Translations under genes and position numbers: made by a program
Shown here: positions 5,997 to 8,828 of the stretch, piece by piece
How the letters are laid out: each line of letters begins with the position of its first letter
Numbering within the stretch: the stretch's first letter is position 1
From: Clostridia bacterium
GTDB taxonomy: Bacteria; Bacillota; Clostridia; Christensenellales; UBA3700
Assembly (NCBI GenBank): GCA_900772745.1
Contig: CAAGRV010000048.1
Coordinates: forward strand, 1-8,828
DNA length: 8,828 nucleotides
Direction of reading: 5' to 3'
Notes under the pieces: model-generated
Databases searched by the model: none
What the model was told of the DNA's origin: nothing
Seen by the model: only the letters and a program-made list of their open reading frames with translations

Positions 5997-8747
5997 ATGA
6001 AAAAACTATCAAATTGGATAATGAACCACTCAAAGCTAATCATTGTCATTTTCGTGCTACTTATAGCACTTTCTTTCGTTGGAATGAGCTTCGTTCAAAA
6101 AGAAGGCGACGTCATCAATTACCTTGATAAGAACACCGAAACAATCATTGCAAAAAATATGCTGGAAAAAGAATTCGGCATCATTGCGGATTTGTCGGTG
6201 TCTATTTCTTATATGCAAAAAAAAGATATCAAAAATATCGTCAATGAGATTATGCAAAGCGACACCATCGTCGACAAAAAAACTGGCGAAAAAACAAAGG
6301 ATATCATCAGCAAAATGGTGTGGATTGATACGTTTGGCGACATTGACCAACTAAAACTTTTCGTTCAAAAAGAAGACCTGAATCAAGCCAAAGAGCTGGT
6401 GAACAAAAAATTCGTCAAAGTAACCGACGCCAAAGGCAACCTTGTGGCAGACGACTATGCGGGCGAAAAATATACCACCTATATCCTGGCTTTTTATCTA
6501 AAAAGTGCAGGCTCTGAGGACAAAACTATCAACACATTGCGAGATATTGAGCGCATTGTCGAAAAAAATATCCAATCGGCACTTAGCAACGGCAATTTGA
6601 CCAAACCCGAAAACGTCACCAAAGTTTCCCAATGCTACGCTATGGGTGGTACTGCCAATAATGCCAAAAAACTCATCGAGTCTTCTCTCGGCGACATGCC
6701 AAAATTCTTTGCAATCGTCGTGGTGATGGTCGTGCTTATTTTGCTTTTGTCTACCAAAAGCTATATCGAACCGCTCATTTTCCTTGCAACTCTCGGCATT
6801 TCGCTGTTGCTCAATATGGGTAGCAACGTCATAGCCGGCATTCCTATGGGACGCATTTCGACTATCACGTCTTCGTGCGCAACCATTCTCCAACTGGCAA
6901 TTTCGATAGACTTCTCTATCTTCCTTATGCACTCATACTATGAAGAACTCGAAAAATGCTTAGATCCAAAACAAGCACTTATCACTGCTCTTCCAAAGAC
7001 TGTGTCGGCGATTTCCGCATCGGCACTTACCACTGTGGGCGGATTTATTGCGCTCTTCTTTATGAAGTACAAGATGGGCTATGACCTAGGTTTCGTGCTG
7101 GCAAAAGGCGTGATTTTGTCACTGCTCTCCGTCATTTTCTTGCAACCAATTCTTATCTATATTCTCCACGGGGCTGTCAAAAAAACAAGTCACGACTGGT
7201 GCGTGGAGCTCAGGCTAAAACCTGTCAGCAAAATGATATCCAAAAAATGGGTGACTGCTCTCATCGTCATTCTTTGCTTGGGTATGGCAATTCCTTGCGC
7301 ATATTTCCAAACGCAAGTTCCGCTCAACTATATCACAATGACCAAAGAAAATCTCAACCCAAACTTGGCGGAAGTGGTCAACCAAAAATATGCAAATATG
7401 TTGATTGTTATGTTGCCTATCAAAAATTTTGACAGAGACGAGCTAGACCAACACTATGAGTTCATCTCCAAAATCAACAAAATCGGATACAAATTGGACG
7501 AAAACGGCGAGTTTTTGCTAGATGAAAAGGGACAAAAAATCAAGGACAGCACTCACCACGAGCTCATTGAAGTTTTCTCTTTGGCTACCCTTGTCAACAG
7601 AAGAATGTTCGACACAATCGAGATGACAACAGGTGTGACAAGCGACGGCTCGCTAAGTTTGCTCAAAGAAAAAGTTTATTCGAGTTTGCACGCAAGCTTT
7701 GTTTCCAACTTGTTCGTGACAGATAAAAAAGGCAATTTTGTGCTCGACGATACAGGACGAAAAATAATCAACAACGACCCAAACAAGCCAAAATATATGC
7801 TCTATACTATCAATATGGCTGGCGTGAGCGAGGACAAAGAATCCTATGCAACACTGGGCGCTATCAAGCAAATTGCCACCGAAATCTTCGGCAAGGACTC
7901 TATCAAAGTAACTGGTCTTGCCCAAGGCGCACACGAATTGAGCCTTGTCACTCCGCAAGACTTTACCCTAGTGTCCGTGCTATCTGTGGTGATTATTCTC
8001 ATCATTTTGCTCATCACTTTCCGCAAAGTTGTGTTGTCAATCTTGTTGCTGTTGGTCATCGAGTCAGGCATATTCATCAACTTGTCTTTTGTTGCGTTTA
8101 TGAAAACGCCAATCAACTTTATGGCGTATCTCATCGTGACAGCAATCGAACTTGGTGCAACCGTGGACTATGCAATACTTTTGACTACCAAATATCTAGA
8201 AGAAAAATCAGGCGGTGTTGAGTCGGTGACAGCGGTCAAAAATGCGATATATCGTTCCGCTCCTAGCATACTCACTTCGAGTGCAATACTCATATCTGCG
8301 TGCCTGTCTGTGCGACTGGTGACTTCCAATATGATTGTGGGACAAATCACCGAACTTATTGCCCGTGGCGCTTTGATGAGCGTAATACTCGTGTTTACAT
8401 TCTTGCCATCACTGCTCATCATACGAGCTAGAGCTATGCGTGCGATTGGTATCAAGCGTGGCAAAGGTGACTGCGAAGAAGGACTGAGCAATGTGGCACT
8501 TTGCGACATTCCAAAGTCTGCCAAAGGTGGCAAAAAGTCAAACCATGTCCGCAAAAACACAAAAAATCTTAAGCAAAACAATGCTCAAACATATTGTGAA
8601 AACAATACTTCAAATGAGCAAAATTTAGCCGAAAATACTGCACAAAACACCTGTGAAAATGCCTCTGAAAATGATGCACAATCTCAAATAATTTTCAGCG
8701 AGGTGCAAGAGATAGAAATCAAACCTTGTATAAAGGACGAAGAATAA
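5997..8747 (+). CDS. MMPL/RND-superfamily membrane transporter
   Basis: 916 residues in the classic RND layout of two repeats. Helix 1 is at about 14-32, followed by an extracytoplasmic domain of about 200 residues. Helices 2-6 lie at about 236-252, 257-278, 288-311, 335-356 and 363-391. Helix 7 (about 418-436) precedes a second extracytoplasmic domain of about 220 residues, and helices 8-12 lie at about 657-674, 678-700, 710-730, 755-773 and 785-808. Helix 4 carries SIDFSIFLMHSYYEE (Asp305) and helix 10 carries TVDYAILLTTKYLEE (Asp724-Tyr725), the positions of the proton-relay residues of MmpL-type proteins. Proton-driven export of a lipid or other hydrophobic molecule is the family expectation; the cargo is unknown. 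A hydrophilic tail of about 108 residues ends the protein. Three DxxG-type repeat segments lie in the outer domains. It is transcribed divergently from the sugar genes, with one base before the next gene. Confidence 0.93.
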   Translation: MKKLSNWIMNHSKLIIVIFVLLIALSFVGMSFVQKEGDVINYLDKNTETIIAKNMLEKEFGIIADLSVSISYMQKKDIKNIVNEIMQSDTIVDKKTGEKTKDIISKMVWIDTFGDIDQLKLFVQKEDLNQAKELVNKKFVKVTDAKGNLVADDYAGEKYTTYILAFYLKSAGSEDKTINTLRDIERIVEKNIQSALSNGNLTKPENVTKVSQCYAMGGTANNAKKLIESSLGDMPKFFAIVVVMVVLILLLSTKSYIEPLIFLATLGISLLLNMGSNVIAGIPMGRISTITSSCATILQLAISIDFSIFLMHSYYEELEKCLDPKQALITALPKTVSAISASALTTVGGFIALFFMKYKMGYDLGFVLAKGVILSLLSVIFLQPILIYILHGAVKKTSHDWCVELRLKPVSKMISKKWVTALIVILCLGMAIPCAYFQTQVPLNYITMTKENLNPNLAEVVNQKYANMLIVMLPIKNFDRDELDQHYEFISKINKIGYKLDENGEFLLDEKGQKIKDSTHHELIEVFSLATLVNRRMFDTIEMTTGVTSDGSLSLLKEKVYSSLHASFVSNLFVTDKKGNFVLDDTGRKIINNDPNKPKYMLYTINMAGVSEDKESYATLGAIKQIATEIFGKDSIKVTGLAQGAHELSLVTPQDFTLVSVLSVVIILIILLITFRKVVLSILLLLVIESGIFINLSFVAFMKTPINFMAYLIVTAIELGATVDYAILLTTKYLEEKSGGVESVTAVKNAIYRSAPSILTSSAILISACLSVRLVTSNMIVGQITELIARGALMSVILVFTFLPSLLIIRARAMRAIGIKRGKGDCEEGLSNVALCDIPKSAKGGKKSNHVRKNTKNLKQNNAQTYCENNTSNEQNLAENTAQNTCENASENDAQSQIIFSEVQEIEIKPCIKDEE

Positions 8748-8748
8748 T

Positions 8749-8828
8749 ATGTACAATATCAAGATTACCGTGATGAAAATCACCCAATATGATGACCTTA
8801 TGTCGCTATATGAAAATCCCCTACCCAA
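8749..8828 (+). CDS. N-terminal fragment of a small protein, possibly TIGR04076 family
   Basis: An ATG at 8749-8751 opens a frame that runs off the window after 26 complete codons, reading MYNIKITVMKITQYDDL and onward. The start lies one base after the MMPL stop codon, so the two genes are probably co-transcribed. The nearest ribosome binding site is AAAGGA (8732-8737), 11 bases upstream, which is rather far. The opening pattern, a basic-hydrophobic KITV strand followed by an acidic DDL segment, resembles my recollection of TIGR04076 proteins, small bacterial proteins of unknown function. The fragment is too short to be sure. No TM segment is visible in it. Confidence 0.5.
   Translation, partial: MYNIKITVMKITQYDDLMSLYENPLP

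Noticed and set aside
8625..8828. Minus-strand open frame at the right edge
   Set aside because: It overlaps the MMPL tail and the next plus-strand gene. Its TTG start is at the very edge and no family is recognisable.

Overview
The window reads as a chromosomal segment of a low-to-moderate GC Gram-positive bacterium, most likely an uncultured Clostridia-type Bacillota. This is inferred from AGGAGG-type ribosome binding sites, strong sigma-A style promoters (TTGACA/TATAAT), and the family flavour of the proteins (a membrane-anchored CtpA-like protease, a Clostridia-type HipA-like protein, an MMPL/RND-type exporter). No phage, transposon, CRISPR, tRNA or rRNA signature was seen.

Layout. Positions 1-5746 are all transcribed leftwards (minus strand). 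Reading in the direction of transcription from the divergent intergenic region at 5747-5996: a TIM-barrel sugar phosphate isomerase/epimerase-like enzyme (4931-5746), glucose-6-phosphate isomerase pgi (3473-4888) closed by a clear intrinsic terminator (3422-3450), then a second transcription unit with a MalK-like ABC ATPase (2468-3373) whose stop overlaps the start of a membrane-anchored S41 protease (991-2475). After a 274-base gap comes the N-terminal 238 codons of a HipA-like kinase-fold protein cut by the window edge (1-716). On the plus strand, from the same divergent region, a large 12-helix MMPL/RND-type membrane protein (5997-8747) is followed after one base by the first 26 codons of another gene (8749 onward), perhaps of the TIGR04076 family.

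How the genes fit together. The epimerase-like gene and pgi probably form a sugar-metabolism operon from one promoter. The ABC and S41 genes have their own promoter and are translationally coupled. The ABC protein keeps Walker A, but its Q-loop, signature, Walker B glutamate and H-loop positions are all substituted, and no permease gene is nearby. It therefore looks more like a degenerate or regulatory nucleotide-binding protein paired with an extracytoplasmic protease than a working importer ATPase. This pair is the most unusual part of the window.

A second theme is start architecture. Both the ABC gene and the epimerase-like gene have TATAAT exactly six bases before the ATG and no Shine-Dalgarno sequence, predicting leaderless mRNAs. 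The other genes have ordinary ribosome binding sites.
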